From positions 158,591 through 222,590 of the forward strand of contig NOKP01000016.1 of NCBI GenBank assembly GCA_002682825.1: a DNA stretch of 64,000 nucleotides. The letters are read 5' to 3'. The position numbers and the translations under genes are program-made. The notes beneath the pieces are model-generated. The model was not told the DNA's origin. It did no database searches and worked only from the letters and a program-made list of their open reading frames with translations. Below, piece after piece: positions 12,701 through 24,311 of this stretch. The stretch comes from Neonectria sp. B-13. Its lineage: Eukaryota; Ascomycota; Sordariomycetes; Hypocreales; Nectriaceae. How positions within the stretch are numbered: the stretch's first letter is position 1; every line of letters starts with the position of its first letter.

Positions 12701-15100
12701 GTAGAAGGAATCTACCCCCAAGTGGCAAGATAGTGAGTGCTCGGTAGGCCTCCAACATCTCTATTCCTATCGATTTCTTGGCAAAAGTTTGACAGCAGAC
12801 GGGCACTAAGCTAGTTGATGCAGACCGCTCTTTGACAGCCAGTCTAGTTGGTACAGAACAGCACTTGGAGGATGCAACTATGCGCAGGTGCAGGACTGCA
12901 GGCGGGCAATTCACGCAGGGTTCGGAGGCCGTATGCCGCCTCCGACATACCCCAGACTTCAGAGTTTTCTCTACTCTCTTCCTCGTGTTCCTGGACACAG
13001 TACAGCGCACCCCATCTCGTCGAGAGCCGCTCTAAGCGCGGGCTTAAAAAAAAGCGCAGGGCAGGCGTTCGGATTTCCGCTCGGCCAAGATGCCCTGAGA
13101 TCCGCCAGCTCGGGTTCACGATCTTTGCTCTCCATAAGCCCGCCTGACGGACGACCCCCGGCTTGGCGAGGAGATTAGGAGATTAGGAGAGGCATGGAGG
13201 CGGGATTGCCGTGGACGGTGGTGGCCTTGTTCTCTCGCTCGCTTGATACCGGCTGTTTGCATCGCCTGCAGTGCCGTGTTGTACATACAGGTTTTCCCGC
13301 TTGTTGTACAGACTACATGGCCACGCCGCCGCGATGTGATCCAATTGCAACTCCAACTTCAGCCCTGGCTTTGCGCCGTCGGCCACAGAAGTGCGGCACC
13401 TAGCGTCCAGCGTCACCACCCACTCGCTTCGGTTTCGCTTTCATCCCGCATAGGGCAACGGGCTCAACTTCTCGACAGTCGGCCAAAAGAGGACAGCCCT
13501 GCGACACGAGGGACAAAGCGTGGGGAGAACAGCAGGAAGAGCAACAAGTTCCCCCGTAAGAAAACCTTGATACCCAAGAGGGAATCTCTGGCGCCCGCGG
13601 TGGTTCGATTGCTGCGTCGGGAGAGCGAGAAGCAAGCGTCCGCCTGGGGGTGTGGCACAATCGCTACCTATTCGCTAGTCGCACCGCAGCAACGGGAGAC
13701 GAGATGCTCGCCAGCTCGCGGCCCTCGGCGACGACGGTGGTCTGGGGGAGTTCTAGACCAGATGAGCCCCCGATTTGGCCGTTGGGTTAAGTCTCGGGCA
13801 AATAACCCGGGCAGGTTTGCACAGTTGGAGTCCTTTTGGAATCGCTTTGCACGGCTGGAGCGTTCGAGATGTCGTCGATTCCGCCGCATCCTTCGTGTCC
13901 ACCGTCCGGCATCCATGGGCCATGGGCCCTGATGATGATCACCGCTCGCCAGAGCCCCGGGAACCGTCCTTGTCTCCTCTCGCCGCTCGGTAAAACATGT
14001 CGCGAGCAAGCCGCTAGGCGACCTACGCAGTACTACGTGGACAAACGAACCAACGAAGTCGTCGCCCGCTCGAGTGACGCGTCAGATTTGCAACGGCTAT
14101 TTCTGCTGTCGAATAGGGGCGCGTTTCACACGGGTCTGAAGGAAGCCAGACTTGACTTGAATCGCGGAAGTGCGAGGTGCCCAATGACGAGGGATCCGCA
14201 TAGGCATCAACCCGAAGGGCCCTTTTTCACGAATCAACGCCCGAGTCAGAGATACTTCGATACGTCGATCTTAAGAGGCTGAGTGAGGGGAGGGTGGTTT
14301 TCTCGTCGAGGCTGAGTTTGAGCTTCCAACATCGGCGAACCCCCCTGCACTGGCGCTACCCCCATCCCAGGATCGCCGAACCGTCCAGCTGGGAAATGGC
14401 GAGATATCGCTACTACTGCATAGATGATGGTAGCCTACTAAGCGGCTGGGTTTAGCTTTCCCAGGGGGCGAGCCTCGTAAGGATACTTGCTACGCATCTC
14501 CTCTTGCCTTGTCAGCCTGCCTGGTTTGCTAAAGCGTACCCGTAGCTACCAGTACCACCGCCATCCAAGGGGATCTCGTTTGCCAGGGAGGAACCTGGCC
14601 CTGGCAAAGTGGCAAAACTCAGTCGGCGTTAGCAGGTACTTGCGGGAATCGCAAAACATACGACCGTCGCTTGCAAGTTTCGGGCGCTGCTCTGTGCTCT
14701 GTGTAACATCAAAGAGTATCCGCTTCGTGAATTTGAGTTCAATATACAGCGTCTATGTGCGTACTATGTGCGGTTGTGGCCTATGGATGGATGGGAAGTG
14801 TGTGCAACCTCGGAGATGACGGATGGGCTAGTCCGCGGCCAAGCGCTGACTCGATCATCGACCGCGTTCCGACCGGATGGATCACTCCACCGGAGGAGTG
14901 ACGACCTTGTAGACGTGACCAGGCTCAGGGAGGTCCTGTGTCAACCTAAAATCCATCTACCGGTGCGTGTGAGCGACCATGACTGATGAGGTTGCGTTTC
15001 AACACCACACGTCCGGTACCTCGGGGAGTCGGGGTCTGCGTCTATGCCGAGAGCCACCCCTGCTTATATTTCTGAAGCTCCGCCGCACTGGTGGCTCTCG
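6748..15100. other. Gene-poor stretch
   Basis: The start is the promoter of the small gene at 6289-6640. Beyond that I find no frame with recognisable protein character. The longest frames (around 8569-9204, 11316-11801 and 13243-13932) lack convincing ATG contexts, domains or splice partners, and overlap equally long frames on the other strand. Short tandem tracts occur at 10466-10492 (GTCAACT-like) and 11391-11432 (CACCTTGA-like). Together with the left flank this makes about 15 kb with one tiny gene. Confidence 0.5.
10466..10492. repeat. Short tandem repeat (GTCAACT-like)
   Basis: About four imperfect 7-bp units of GTCAACT/GTCAACC lie just before a GTACGT donor-like site. No gene is attached that I can see. 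Confidence 0.6.
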
Positions 15101-15109
15101 GTTTGGGTG

Positions 15110-15246
15110 CGAGGTATTAGGGATACGAGTTAGGCATTAAGAATATGTATCAGGAATATGTATTAGGAACGTGTATTAGGAATAGGTATTGGGAATATGT
15201 ATTAGGAATGAGTAGGCACTAGGGAATGGGGTTGGGTATGGGTATT
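15110..15246. repeat. Degenerate AT-rich tandem repeat
   Basis: Diverged units resembling TTAGGAATATGTA recur about eight times. The block ends about 20 bp beyond the stop codon of the esterase gene, so it would lie in that gene's 3' UTR or terminator region. Confidence 0.65.
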
Positions 15247-15265
15247 ATATGCTTTGGTTTCTGCT

Positions 15266-17387
15266 TCATTTCTTCGTCGTGGTCGCGGCCTTCTTGCTGG
15301 TGCTTGTGACCTTTTTTGATGTGGTTGTTGGTTTTTTGCTTGTGGTCGTGGCCTTCTTGGTTGTGGTCGTGGCCTTCTTGGTTGTGGTTGTCGCCTTCTT
15401 GGTTGTGGTTGTCGCCTTCTTACTTGTACTTGTGGGCTTTTTCGACGTTGTCGTAGGCTTTTTTGAAGTAGTCGTGAGCTTCTGTGACGTGGTTGTGCTC
15501 TTCTTGGTCGTAGTTGGGCTTGTTGACTTGGCAGTGGTGGTTATCTTGGTACTGCTTGTGGGTTTTGTGGTAGTTGTTGGCTTTGTGGTAGTTGTTGGCT
15601 TTGTGGTAGTTGTTGGTTTTGTGGTAGTTGTTGGCTTTGTGGTAGTTGTTGGTTTTGTGGTAGTTGTTGGTTTTGTGGTAGTTGTTGGTTTTGTGGTAGT
15701 CGTTGGCTTTGTTGTGGTTGTAGTAGTTGGCTTGATAGAAGTACTGGTAGTCGGCTTGGTGGTAGTTGTTGTAGTTGGCTTCGTTGTTGTGGACGAGGTG
15801 GTGGTAGTCGGCTTGGTAGTAGTGATGGTGGTTGGCTTGGTGGTAGTAGTTGTAGTTGGCTTCGTCGTTGTGGAAGAAGTGGTGGTAGTCGGCTTGGTAG
15901 TAGTGGTGGTAGTCGGCTTGGTAGTAGTGGTGGTGGTTGGCTCGGTGGTAGTAGTTGGCTTGGTGCTGGTGCTCAATGTTGTGCTGGTAGGACTTGGTGT
16001 TGTGCTCGTAGTGCTCTTGAGCGTGCTGGTGCTTAAAGTTGTGCTAGTGACGCTCGAGGTTGTGGTGCTTTCGAAGCTGCTGCTTGGGCTTGTTGTAGTG
16101 ATACCATCTGCCGTGCTGGTGGTGCTCTCGGCCGTGCCACTATCGGAGCTGGGATTGGGGCTTGTGGTAGTGCTGCTCGAAGCCGTTGTCGTCGACGTCG
16201 TTGTTGTGGTCGTGCTGCTCGAAGCCGTTGTCGTCGTCGACGTCGTTGTTGTGGTCGAGGGCGTCCTCGTGGGTATGGGCGTAGGAGCCGCCGTGTTTGT
16301 ACAGATATCCCACGTGCATTCGAAGACGCCCGAGCCCCAGGCCTTCGCCACATCGACCGCAACGAGCTGTTCGATGAAGTAGCCCGGGTGGTAGTTATCA
16401 TACCACAGCTGCCGACAGGTTAGTTTCAGCAGCTTCTTACGAGAGGCGCAGTGTCTAGACGATGAGAAAACTTACACAAGTAGTGCCATCGCGGTTCCAG
16501 CATAATTCGTCTGGCGCACCAAAGTACGTTGGATTTTGGAACGCCGACGCGAAGGGGGCCAACGTGTCGATGGTTTTGACATTGACGTCCGACTTAGCCG
16601 CTTTGAACGTTGCAACGCTGTCGAGAAGGACCGAGTTGAATTGGTCGACGGCGAAGTTGAGTCTGTTGTACTTGGTGGTGCTCAGCTTTTGCTGAACCGG
16701 TGTCAAGTAGGTTGCTAACTCATTCATCAGCACGCATTTTCACCTCAGTGATGAATGACGAGACTCACGTGCAGTTGTCAGGAAGATGAAGTTCCGAACA
16801 CCCAGAACGTACAGCTTCTCGACCTGCTCCATGTACCGCTTCACGATCTTCGCATGCCTCTGCGGCAGGTTGGTGGTAGTGAAGGTCGCCTTGATGTCGT
16901 TGCCCCCCATCCATATCGCCGCGATGGAGCTCTGTGCCGTCCACGGAGCATAACTCGGCGCTGCGGAAAGCGTATCGTTGAACAGCTGGACCTGCTGCAC
17001 GAGATCGAGCATCTCCGCAGGATACGTTATGGCCGGTAGCAGGGTGGTGTCGACAACCGCACCGCCGCGGGCAAAGTCGTACAGGTACACGGACGAGGCG
17101 TTGAACCTCGTCACCATGAAGCCGACCCAGTTCATGCCGCCGGCGGAGGTGCGTCCCGGAAGGGCTGGGTTTCCAATGGGGTTATCATCTGATGGCGGCG
17201 CGCCTGCAGGATCCCACAGCGTCTTGGAGTAGGAATCACCACTGCTTGAATATTAGCAGCGTAGACGCCAGCGGGAGTGGTGTTGGGCTACGCACAAGGT
17301 AAAGAAGTAGGTCCTTTCAGGGTCTGCTGCCAGCACCGAGGTGGTGGAGAGAACCGCCAGGGCCGCGGTGAGGAATGGGAATCTCAT
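15266..17387 (-). CDS. Secreted SGNH/GDSL esterase (CE16-like) with long Thr/Lys-rich tail (648 aa)
   Basis: Exons are 17387-17296, 17241-16769, 16714-16476 and 16408-15266; introns are 54, 54 and 67 bp and the sum is 649 codons. A signal peptide covers about residues 1-20 (cleavage after VLA). Catalytic blocks of the SGNH family are present: FGDSY with Ser34, PGRTSAGGMNWVG (about 59-71), GGND with Asn145, and WYDNYHP with Asp272 and His275. The arrangement resembles fungal CE16 acetylesterases, which remove acetyl groups from plant cell-wall oligosaccharides; the exact substrate is not certain. After about residue 310 the protein becomes a tail of some 335 residues, nearly all Thr, Ser, Lys and Pro, with perfect KPTTTT repeats and a KKATTTT-type basic end. 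There is no C-terminal hydrophobic segment for a GPI anchor and no recognisable carbohydrate-binding module. The tail is probably heavily O-mannosylated and may hold the enzyme in the wall or on an acidic polymer. Confidence 0.88.
15552..15712 (-). repeat. 18-bp coding minisatellite (KPTTTT)
   Basis: The unit, on the plus strand GGTTTTGTGGTAGTTGTT with T/C changes, is repeated about nine times without frame change. It encodes KPTTTT in the esterase tail. Perfect 18-bp periodicity makes it prone to copy-number change that alters tail length but not frame. Confidence 0.85.
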
Positions 17388-18294
17388 GATGCTCCTACGG
17401 CACGGGATGGCTTCGTGCAATACAGCAATATTTCCTGAGTACGGCCGGGGGGGATTTCTCTATTCTCATTGTCATATATACATGTTCTGCGCGTTAGTGT
17501 GTCTTGAGCCCTCTATTCAGCAGCCCCTGCATCAGATGTTCTCGACCTCAGATTAAATTAGATATCTTTACTTGGCAGCTGGACATAATCTCCATAACCA
17601 ACAGCGGAGCCTCGCGAGTTACTCCAGGTCGCTGAACGAATGCGAACAAACGAGAAGCTTTCTTGTGTTGGTCGGACCAGGCTAACGCAATGTCTGTCTG
17701 GATTGGTCGACTCGCACTCGGAAGTCCCCCCTGAAAACCCGGAACTTGCGGCACCACTCACACAAGAACGGACAGCGTCCATCTGTCTATTGCCTCTAGT
17801 TGCTGAAGACGGCTGCTTTGCCGTCTCTTGTGGATTAGCGCGACCATCTTGTCGGTAGAGGCGACTCGCTAGTCGGCGTATTGACCCTGTCAACCCTGTC
17901 GTGGGCAGTCGTGGAACTAAGTCTAGATTTCGACCCTCTTTTCTCCTCCAAGTCGTATGACGCCACCGTAATTAAGAGGTTTCGAGGAGCCTTTCATCCG
18001 AATGTGTTTGGAGAGCCAGAGGCGGAGGTAAACACAGGAAGTCAGCGGCTTCCATCTTTTTTTGTTTTGTTTGCAAACAGAGAGGTTTAATTCAGACTAA
18101 TCAAAAGCCGTTAACATCTAAGACAGGTCTTGGATCTCAACTTGTGGACTCAAAATGGTTCTGGGGTAGAACACGCCGTTATCAACGCTAGCTAGAGATC
18201 CGCCACGAGCCCTGAGATCAGGGGCCTTGGCACAAAACCATTGAACGTACTATTGCCTCTGCAGCCAGCCACGTTTGCTAGTCCCTGCAGTAGA
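17388..18294. other. Intergenic between esterase and Zn2Cys6 genes
   Basis: This holds the esterase promoter (from 17388 upward) and the 3' flank of the Zn2Cys6 gene. No gene, tRNA or strong motif is seen. Confidence 0.6.
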
Positions 18295-19876
18295 CTACGA
18301 GTCCAGCAAGACCTCGATATCGCAGCGCAACTCCACCAGGTGCTTCGCCAGCGCGGCCTCGCGGTCCCTGAAGGCTTGGAAGGAAATGTCGACGACCCCG
18401 GCAAACATGGACGCGCTTGCGGCCCCGGCTCCAGACCACCGCGCGGTCGAGCTGCGCAGGCGCGAGAGGAATTCCTCGGCGACTTGGATGGTCAGCGACA
18501 TCTGTAGGAACGGAGACGACTCGACGGCGAAGGACCCGACCGTCACGTCGGGCAACTTCCAGAAGTGGAATTGGGCGCTAGAGTAGGTCTGGGACAGCTC
18601 CGACTGGATCAGGCCGAAGACCTTCTGGTACATGTCCAAGAGCCGCATGTAAGTCGACAGGATGAACATGGAGTTGCCCAGGTCCGAGCTGTCCATGGCC
18701 GCGGACTCTTCAGAGGGCGGCTGCTCCAGGATGTCGGCCACACGGCGCGTCAGCTTGAACATCTCGTCTATGGGGAAACCGCTGCTCTTGAACCTCTCGT
18801 CGGTGGGCCGGCCGAGCGACGGACCGTTGCGCGCCGTGTCCTGTGGCGCTGGCAGGGCGGACGAGAGGTCCAGCAGGCGGGCGTTGAGGTCGGACAAGTG
18901 CGCCATCCAGGGGATCGAGGGCGCCTCCCGGATGAGATGTAGCGGTGCAGTGTCTGGACTTCCGGGGTCGGCCAGCTGGATCTGCCTCGGACGCTGTTTC
19001 GGCCGAGGGCGCGGGCGCTTGTCAAGGCTGCTGTGCGCAGGTACACAGCTTATTATTCTCCTTATTGGCGGCCCCTGAGGCGCCACTGGAGCGGGACCGT
19101 CTGTTGGTGGCAGATGGGAGTCTAGTGCCACCGGTGGATATGCGTCGGCGGCGGGCGGATTCCAGGAGTCGGCGAAGACTCCGGAATCTGGCGGCGGAGG
19201 GGGAGGAGGAGGAGGAGGAGGGGGAGGGGGAAGAGGGTGAGAAAGAGGAAGAGGAGGAGGAGGAGGCTGATGATGGTGATGATGTTGAGGAAGATGATTA
19301 TGATGACTGAGTGGATGGCCGCCGCCTGGGAGCCCTGGATGAGATAAATACTCGGTCTGGCCCGCGGCGAACAGGCCCAGCTGGTCAAAGGTGAAGTTGA
19401 AGTCGCCGATTTCCAACACGGGATCGGGTGTGACGGCGAGATGACTCTTAGGCGTCAGGCCGCCGATACGGGGCACTATTGGCAGTGCTTCGGCAACACG
19501 GTGAGTCGGTGGTCAACACACTCGAGACATGGGCTCGGTCGGGCTCAGCTTCAAGGGGGCACCTACCCGCGTCGGGTGTGACAAGGCTGGGATCACTGTC
19601 CGTCCGCCGTCGCTTCGGGGAGCGGTAGTCAGTCGGCGATGACTCGGAGACGGGAAGCTGTTGCTGCTGCTGCGGATGGTGATGATGCTGGGGAAGCGGT
19701 TGATCTTGCTGCTGTTGCTTCCGGTATCGAAGAGAGGGACTCGACTTGCACTCCGTCTGGAGCCGCGCACAGCGTTCACACGGCTCGTCCTTGTTGTCGC
19801 GCTTGCAGGAGAGCTTCTGTGCGTGACAGCGATCGCAGGCGCTCCGAATCACCGGCTCGGCCATGGTCATAGCCAT
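18295..19876 (-). CDS. Zn2Cys6 binuclear-cluster transcription factor (496 aa)
   Basis: Exons are 19876-19567 and 19475-18295, joined across a 91-bp intron with a GTAGGT donor and an AATAG acceptor; the junction restores a GTG codon. The N-terminus carries the six-cysteine fungal DNA-binding motif C14-x2-C17-x6-C24-x8-C33-x2-C36-x6-C43, followed by a basic KRRR stretch (nuclear signal). Then come Gln-, His- and Pro-rich tracts, including a run of 14 prolines, typical of activation or flexible regions. The C-terminal 200 residues are mostly helical and resemble the regulatory part of small fungal pathway regulators such as the AflR group. The first ATG in frame is at 19876; two more follow within five codons, so the start may shift slightly. 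No biosynthetic cluster lies nearby, so the target pathway is unknown. Confidence 0.87.
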
Positions 19877-21645
19877 CGATTCGGGGGGAGCCAAGGGAGG
19901 GGAGACATGAGAGAAGGTTTAAGAAAGAACGACGCCGAACGGGCACAGACAGGTTTCTCGCCTCTCTGCGCGTGGCTGAAGGAGTTGCTATTCCTGACGG
20001 CTCGCGGTTTGGATGGATCTGCTTGAGACAAAAGCCTGGGTTGGGTACCGTAGGCGAAGGGCATGGTCCTATATCGAAGGTGGGAGGGCCCTGGGTAAGG
20101 CATGTCTCGATTCTGCAGTCCATCATGCGGCGGTGGGGATCTTGCATTGTGCAAGACATCAACCATAGGCTGTCCTCTTCCTTGGGGCGAGCGTCGTCCT
20201 GCAAGGCCTCGCCTAAGTGGTCTTCGTGCTGCACGTATCCTTGCAACGAGGCTGTTCCGATACTGTCGGTATCCAGACGGTGAGACCTACGTAGGAATTA
20301 GGAGGGCGAGGACCCAGTCCAATGGATCGGTGTCGATGAAGTTATGTGTTTAAGCCGAGGCTTTTCCTAGAGACTGCTTTCTCTCAGTCTCGAACTCCTA
20401 TGTCTTTTCTTTGTTATCATCGATGAGGGTGTTTCTAGAGTCTTCAGGTGGGGCTTATGCCTAGACACCTCGGAGGACGAGACCTGTCATGTCCCTTCCC
20501 CCATATGACCTAGAGACATCACAAAAAGCGGTGGCGCTTGGCCATTTCCTAGAGTTACCCGGCTTTGCGCCGTGTGCGAGAAGACAGAGTTGAGAAGACA
20601 TGCTGTACCACCCTAGGGACCACCTTTGAGCGCGCCGTGTATAAACCAGAACCCACGAAGTAAAATATACCGTGAAAGCCGAGACATGGCTCGAGCACAT
20701 GGTTACCCATCCACTGTCCTCACCTCACCGTAGTTTGGGGAATTGGGTATCCCCTGCACGTGTCGGGGAAGGGCATACATAGCGATCAAGTCTTGGGCAT
20801 TGGCTATTGATTGGTTACAACCTCGGGTATTTTGCTAGAAAGTTAACTACACAGTCGTCGTCATCGCAAGTATTGTTGATTTAGGGTCGGTAAGAGAGTG
20901 ACGTAGTGGTAGGTGCGTAATTGTCCAAGTTCTGCCGGCATATGAGCGTTGTCCTGTGACGAAAATACATGGCCCGGATGTTGACTTGACGCTGTCCCGT
21001 TATCTAGCATGCATGTCTTAACTGGCACACGCAGTCTCAACGCTCTCACGTGATCTAGCACGGCACTTTCTCGACATAGTCTATGGCAACTTCCATCTAA
21101 TAGAAGGAGGTCTCGCGCTTATAGTCAGCGATGCTATACTATGAGAATGCCAGTCGTGAGTCTCCTGGCCATGAGAGCGAACTATCTCTCAGCTATCGAA
21201 GTCATGTGGCCACGTCCTGATACCATAGCTTGCAGCCAGTACCAAGGTGGCGGGGAGTAAGCGAGAAGGCGGCGAGACATTGATGTGGCGCCTATCTTAG
21301 TTCTGAATCTTCGCAACTTGTCAGTCGATTGTAGTATATTCTGATTCAGTCCTGTCCAACATTGCACAGGGCCTCTATATTAGTTGATTCATTAGCGAAT
21401 AAGGCCAGCCCATTCTTGAAATGTATACGATTTGGCTTATTGAAGAACTCTCTGTTGCAGCAAGGTGGTATCTAAGATTGTGCGCTTGATTCTAAGCTCG
21501 CATGCGTTCATACAACGACCTCCAGCAGGAATTGTAGTGAAGCCAAACGCCCCCAAATGCAAAACGACCGTCAACGGACCACAGGATATAGTTATTTACA
21601 CGAGCGAAATTTGCTCGTCTTCCGCCTTAGACCCTCATTCCCATC
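19877..21645. other. Intergenic upstream of the Zn2Cys6 gene
   Basis: The first few hundred bases form the promoter and leader of the Zn2Cys6 gene, and the right end is the 3' flank of the flavohemoglobin gene. No supportable gene, RNA or mobile element was found. Confidence 0.55.
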
Positions 21646-22911
21646 TCAGACATCGCCCGTCTTGAACAGCTCCAGGTGCTGGCGATCCCAGGGCACGCCG
21701 CGGCCCTCGAGCCAGGCCCGCACGTCGACCATCCAGTCCTCGGGCCCGCACACGTAGTACTCGGCCGAGGCGTCGCCCAGGTGCAGCAGGTTCTCCTGCT
21801 CCAGCTTCTCCAGGTTGATACGGCCGGTGAAGTCGTAGTCTTTGCCGGCGACGTCGCCGTCGCGCAGCTGCTCCAGGAAGATCTTGGCCTGCACGTTGCT
21901 GTGCTGGGCGGTCGTCTCGCGCACGTGCGGCGCGAAGCACGACGAGCCCGAGTGCTGTGCGCCGTGGATCCACGTGATGGGCCGCGTACCCGTGGCCGAG
22001 TTGAGCACGGCGTCCTGGATGGAGACGAGCGGCGTGGCGCCGACTCCGGCCGAGAGCAGCACCAGCGGCTTGGCGGCGGCGTCGGTGTTGGCCGGGTCGA
22101 CGAAGAACTCGCCGGCCGGCGGGCTGACCTCGACGATGTCGCCGGCGTTGAACCGCTGGTACAGCAGGTTCGAGATGAGTCCGGGCACCTTGCCCAGGCC
22201 GATGTCCTCGGCGGACGCGTTCTCGATGGTGTCCTCGAGCTTGATGCTGATGCGGTAGTGGTTGGCACCGTCCTGGGGCGCCTCGCTGAGGCTGAACTGG
22301 CGGCTCTGGAGGAGGCCGTCCAGCTCCGGGATGGGGACCTGGACGCTGATGTACTGGCCGGGGAGGAACTTGGGCAGCGCCTGTCCGTCAACGGGCTCGA
22401 GGTAGTAGCTGGTGACGCGCTCGTTCTCGGCCTCCTTCTTGGTGATCTTGAACTTGCGCCAGCTCTGCCAGTCGCCGGCGGCCTTGTAGAGGTCCTTCTC
22501 GCGGTTGATGAAGATGCCGGCTAGCTGGCCGTAGGCGGCGATCCAGGCATCCTTGATGTCCGGGGTCAAAGCGGGGCCGAGGACTTCGCCGAACGCGCCG
22601 ACCAGGTACTTGCCGACGATGTCGTACTGCTCGGGCTTGATGAAGAGCGAGACGTGCTTCTGGGCGATGCGCTCCACGGCGTGCTGCAGCCGCGGCAGGT
22701 CGTCGATGTGCTGTGCGTACGCCAGGACGGACCGGGCTAGGGCCGCAGGCTGCTCGCCCGTGTGCTGGGCGCGCAGCGAGAAGTAGTTCTTGAGCTCCGG
22801 GTGGGCGTGGATCATGTTGGCGTAGAAGGTCGACGTGATGGTCTTGCCGTGCTCCTTGAGGATGGGCACGGTGGCCTTGACAATGGCGATTTGGGCTTGT
22901 GTTAGAGACAT
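21646..22911 (-). CDS. fhb: Flavohemoglobin, nitric oxide dioxygenase (421 aa)
   Basis: A single exon. The enzyme converts NO and O2 to nitrate using NAD(P)H, protecting the cell from nitrosative stress. The globin domain (about 1-140) keeps the diagnostic residues: Tyr30 (B10), Phe44 (CD1), Gln54 (E7) and proximal His86 (F8, in AQKHVSLF). The reductase part follows: FAD domain (about 150-270) with RQFSLSE, then the NAD(P)-binding domain with SAGVGATPLVS and YVCGPEDWM near the C-terminus. Length fits the family. No targeting sequence is visible, so it is probably cytosolic. The start at 22911 is the first ATG in frame and aligns with the globin start. The leader is short and preceded by a TATA box, as expected of an inducible gene. 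Codon use is strongly GC-ending. Confidence 0.96.
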   Translation of the reverse strand: MSLTQAQIAIVKATVPILKEHGKTITSTFYANMIHAHPELKNYFSLRAQHTGEQPAALARSVLAYAQHIDDLPRLQHAVERIAQKHVSLFIKPEQYDIVGKYLVGAFGEVLGPALTPDIKDAWIAAYGQLAGIFINREKDLYKAAGDWQSWRKFKITKKEAENERVTSYYLEPVDGQALPKFLPGQYISVQVPIPELDGLLQSRQFSLSEAPQDGANHYRISIKLEDTIENASAEDIGLGKVPGLISNLLYQRFNAGDIVEVSPPAGEFFVDPANTDAAAKPLVLLSAGVGATPLVSIQDAVLNSATGTRPITWIHGAQHSGSSCFAPHVRETTAQHSNVQAKIFLEQLRDGDVAGKDYDFTGRINLEKLEQENLLHLGDASAEYYVCGPEDWMVDVRAWLEGRGVPWDRQHLELFKTGDV

Positions 22912-22996
22912 GTTGATGGATCTGTGATGTAGACTGAGTCTGTTGTGTGGTGATATCGAGCTCTTCTCGTCTCTTGGACAGCGTGCAGCCCAGGTC

Positions 22997-23004
22997 TTTA
23001 TATA
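22997..23004 (-). promoter_or_regulatory. TATA box of the flavohemoglobin gene
   Basis: On the minus strand the sequence is TATATAAA, 86-93 bp upstream of the flavohemoglobin ATG. This is a canonical TATA element at a plausible distance for a short-leader, inducible gene. Confidence 0.7.
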
Positions 23005-24026
23005 CGTCGTCTGAGAAACCACTCAAGGCACGGCGAAAGGCCATTACGCACTACCAACTCTGCGGCGACCAGCATCATGCCATTACACCTCGGCGGCGAC
23101 GCCCTAGTTCGTGGCCCCAAGCATCGCGGCCGGATCTCTCCTGGAACGGGTCGTTGTGCAAGACTCAAGGGCATGGTCTGACGTTTGGGCGACGCATCTC
23201 CGCGGGAGAGGTGAATATGGGCCCCGGCCTTGGTCAGCGGCGACTCATCGTATTGCAGTGCTTTGTCAATCAATTGTAGCGAGCGAGTAAGGCGCAATGC
23301 GGTTGACTGTTAGTTCCAGGTGATGCTTGAAGTGTCAATTGCCCCGCCTCGTTCGTCGCTCGTCGTTGAAAGCCGTTGGAGTTGGACGGTACAGACTTGG
23401 ACGTTGCGAAACTCATTTTCTGGGGTTCCGCGAACCATTCGCCCAAACAGGCAATTCAACAGAGGAACACAAGCAGCGATGCGGAGAAGCGGAAATGCCA
23501 GCAGCGCGGGCTATTTGCAGTCAGCCACGGACCACCGTCTAGGGTTTCCTTGACACACAGTGGCCTGACGCTGCCACATCGAGGCTCGGATCAAGCCGGG
23601 ACAGAGGATTATTCGGAACTTGGGACAGCGCGGGGACGTTTTTTCTTCCCGTCCACATGGACAACAGACAAACAGGGCAAGGGGCGGAATGGCGAATTGA
23701 AGCGCAGGCAGCGAATCACTCTGCATCAATTCATAAGCGAAAACTGCCGAAAATGCTTGATTCCGGTCGAGGGCCGTGGGAACGGGAATTCCTCATCGTG
23801 TGGAGAATTCTCATGCGGGAGCGCCGAAGAAACCGAGCGTCCGAAACGCCGGTGGAGAATGACTAACAACAGCCTTCCACCCGGATGACATCCCCTTTCG
23901 AAACAGATGCAATCGTGATTTTTAAGGACAATCATTGTGCTGTTTTCCAAGACCTACCTAGCATCTGGACTAGCAGGAGGGCAAAAATGCCTGCTGCCTC
24001 GTGATTCATACCTCTGCCTCGTAGAG

Positions 24027-24044
24027 AATGAAGGTACCTTCATT
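24027..24044. repeat. Perfect 18-bp palindrome
   Basis: The sequence AATGAAGGTACCTTCATT reads the same on both strands. It lies in non-coding DNA with no obvious attached gene. Confidence 0.85.
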
Positions 24045-24311
24045 TTAGTGTAGTATTGGTAGCAAAGTATGTACACACTTGGGTAGCGTATTGCTCCTTC
24101 ATGGGTAAGAGAAGGAAAACACCATTTTGGGGTATTTGCCTATGTTTTTATTTATAAAACTCCTCGTCACTGAATGCTGTCCTCTGGTACCTGAAACAGT
24201 CTCTCGATTTCCAGTTCCCAATTCACTATTACCTTCGGCTTCGGCACATTTTCTTATATGCCCAAAACTCGTACTCTTCCCTTTCCTTATAACCAATAAT
24301 TACTCTAGCTC

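Noticed and set aside
15249..16382. Plus-strand 377-codon Val/Leu-rich frame resembling a membrane protein
   Set aside because: It is the antisense reading of the Thr-rich tail: ACN codons for Thr read in reverse give Val and Gly codons. It has no independent support.
16033..16401. Minus-strand 122-codon frame rich in Arg/Gln
   Set aside because: It is a shadow of the esterase tail in another frame. The esterase frame keeps the catalytic DNYHP motif and splices in phase with the upstream exons.
21676..22524. Plus-strand 282-codon frame opposite the flavohemoglobin gene
   Set aside because: High GC at third positions opens antisense frames. The opposite strand has complete flavohemoglobin motifs.
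15266..22911. Possible secondary-metabolite cluster around the Zn2Cys6 regulator
   Set aside because: The neighbours are an esterase and a flavohemoglobin. No synthase, P450, transporter or tailoring enzyme is nearby.
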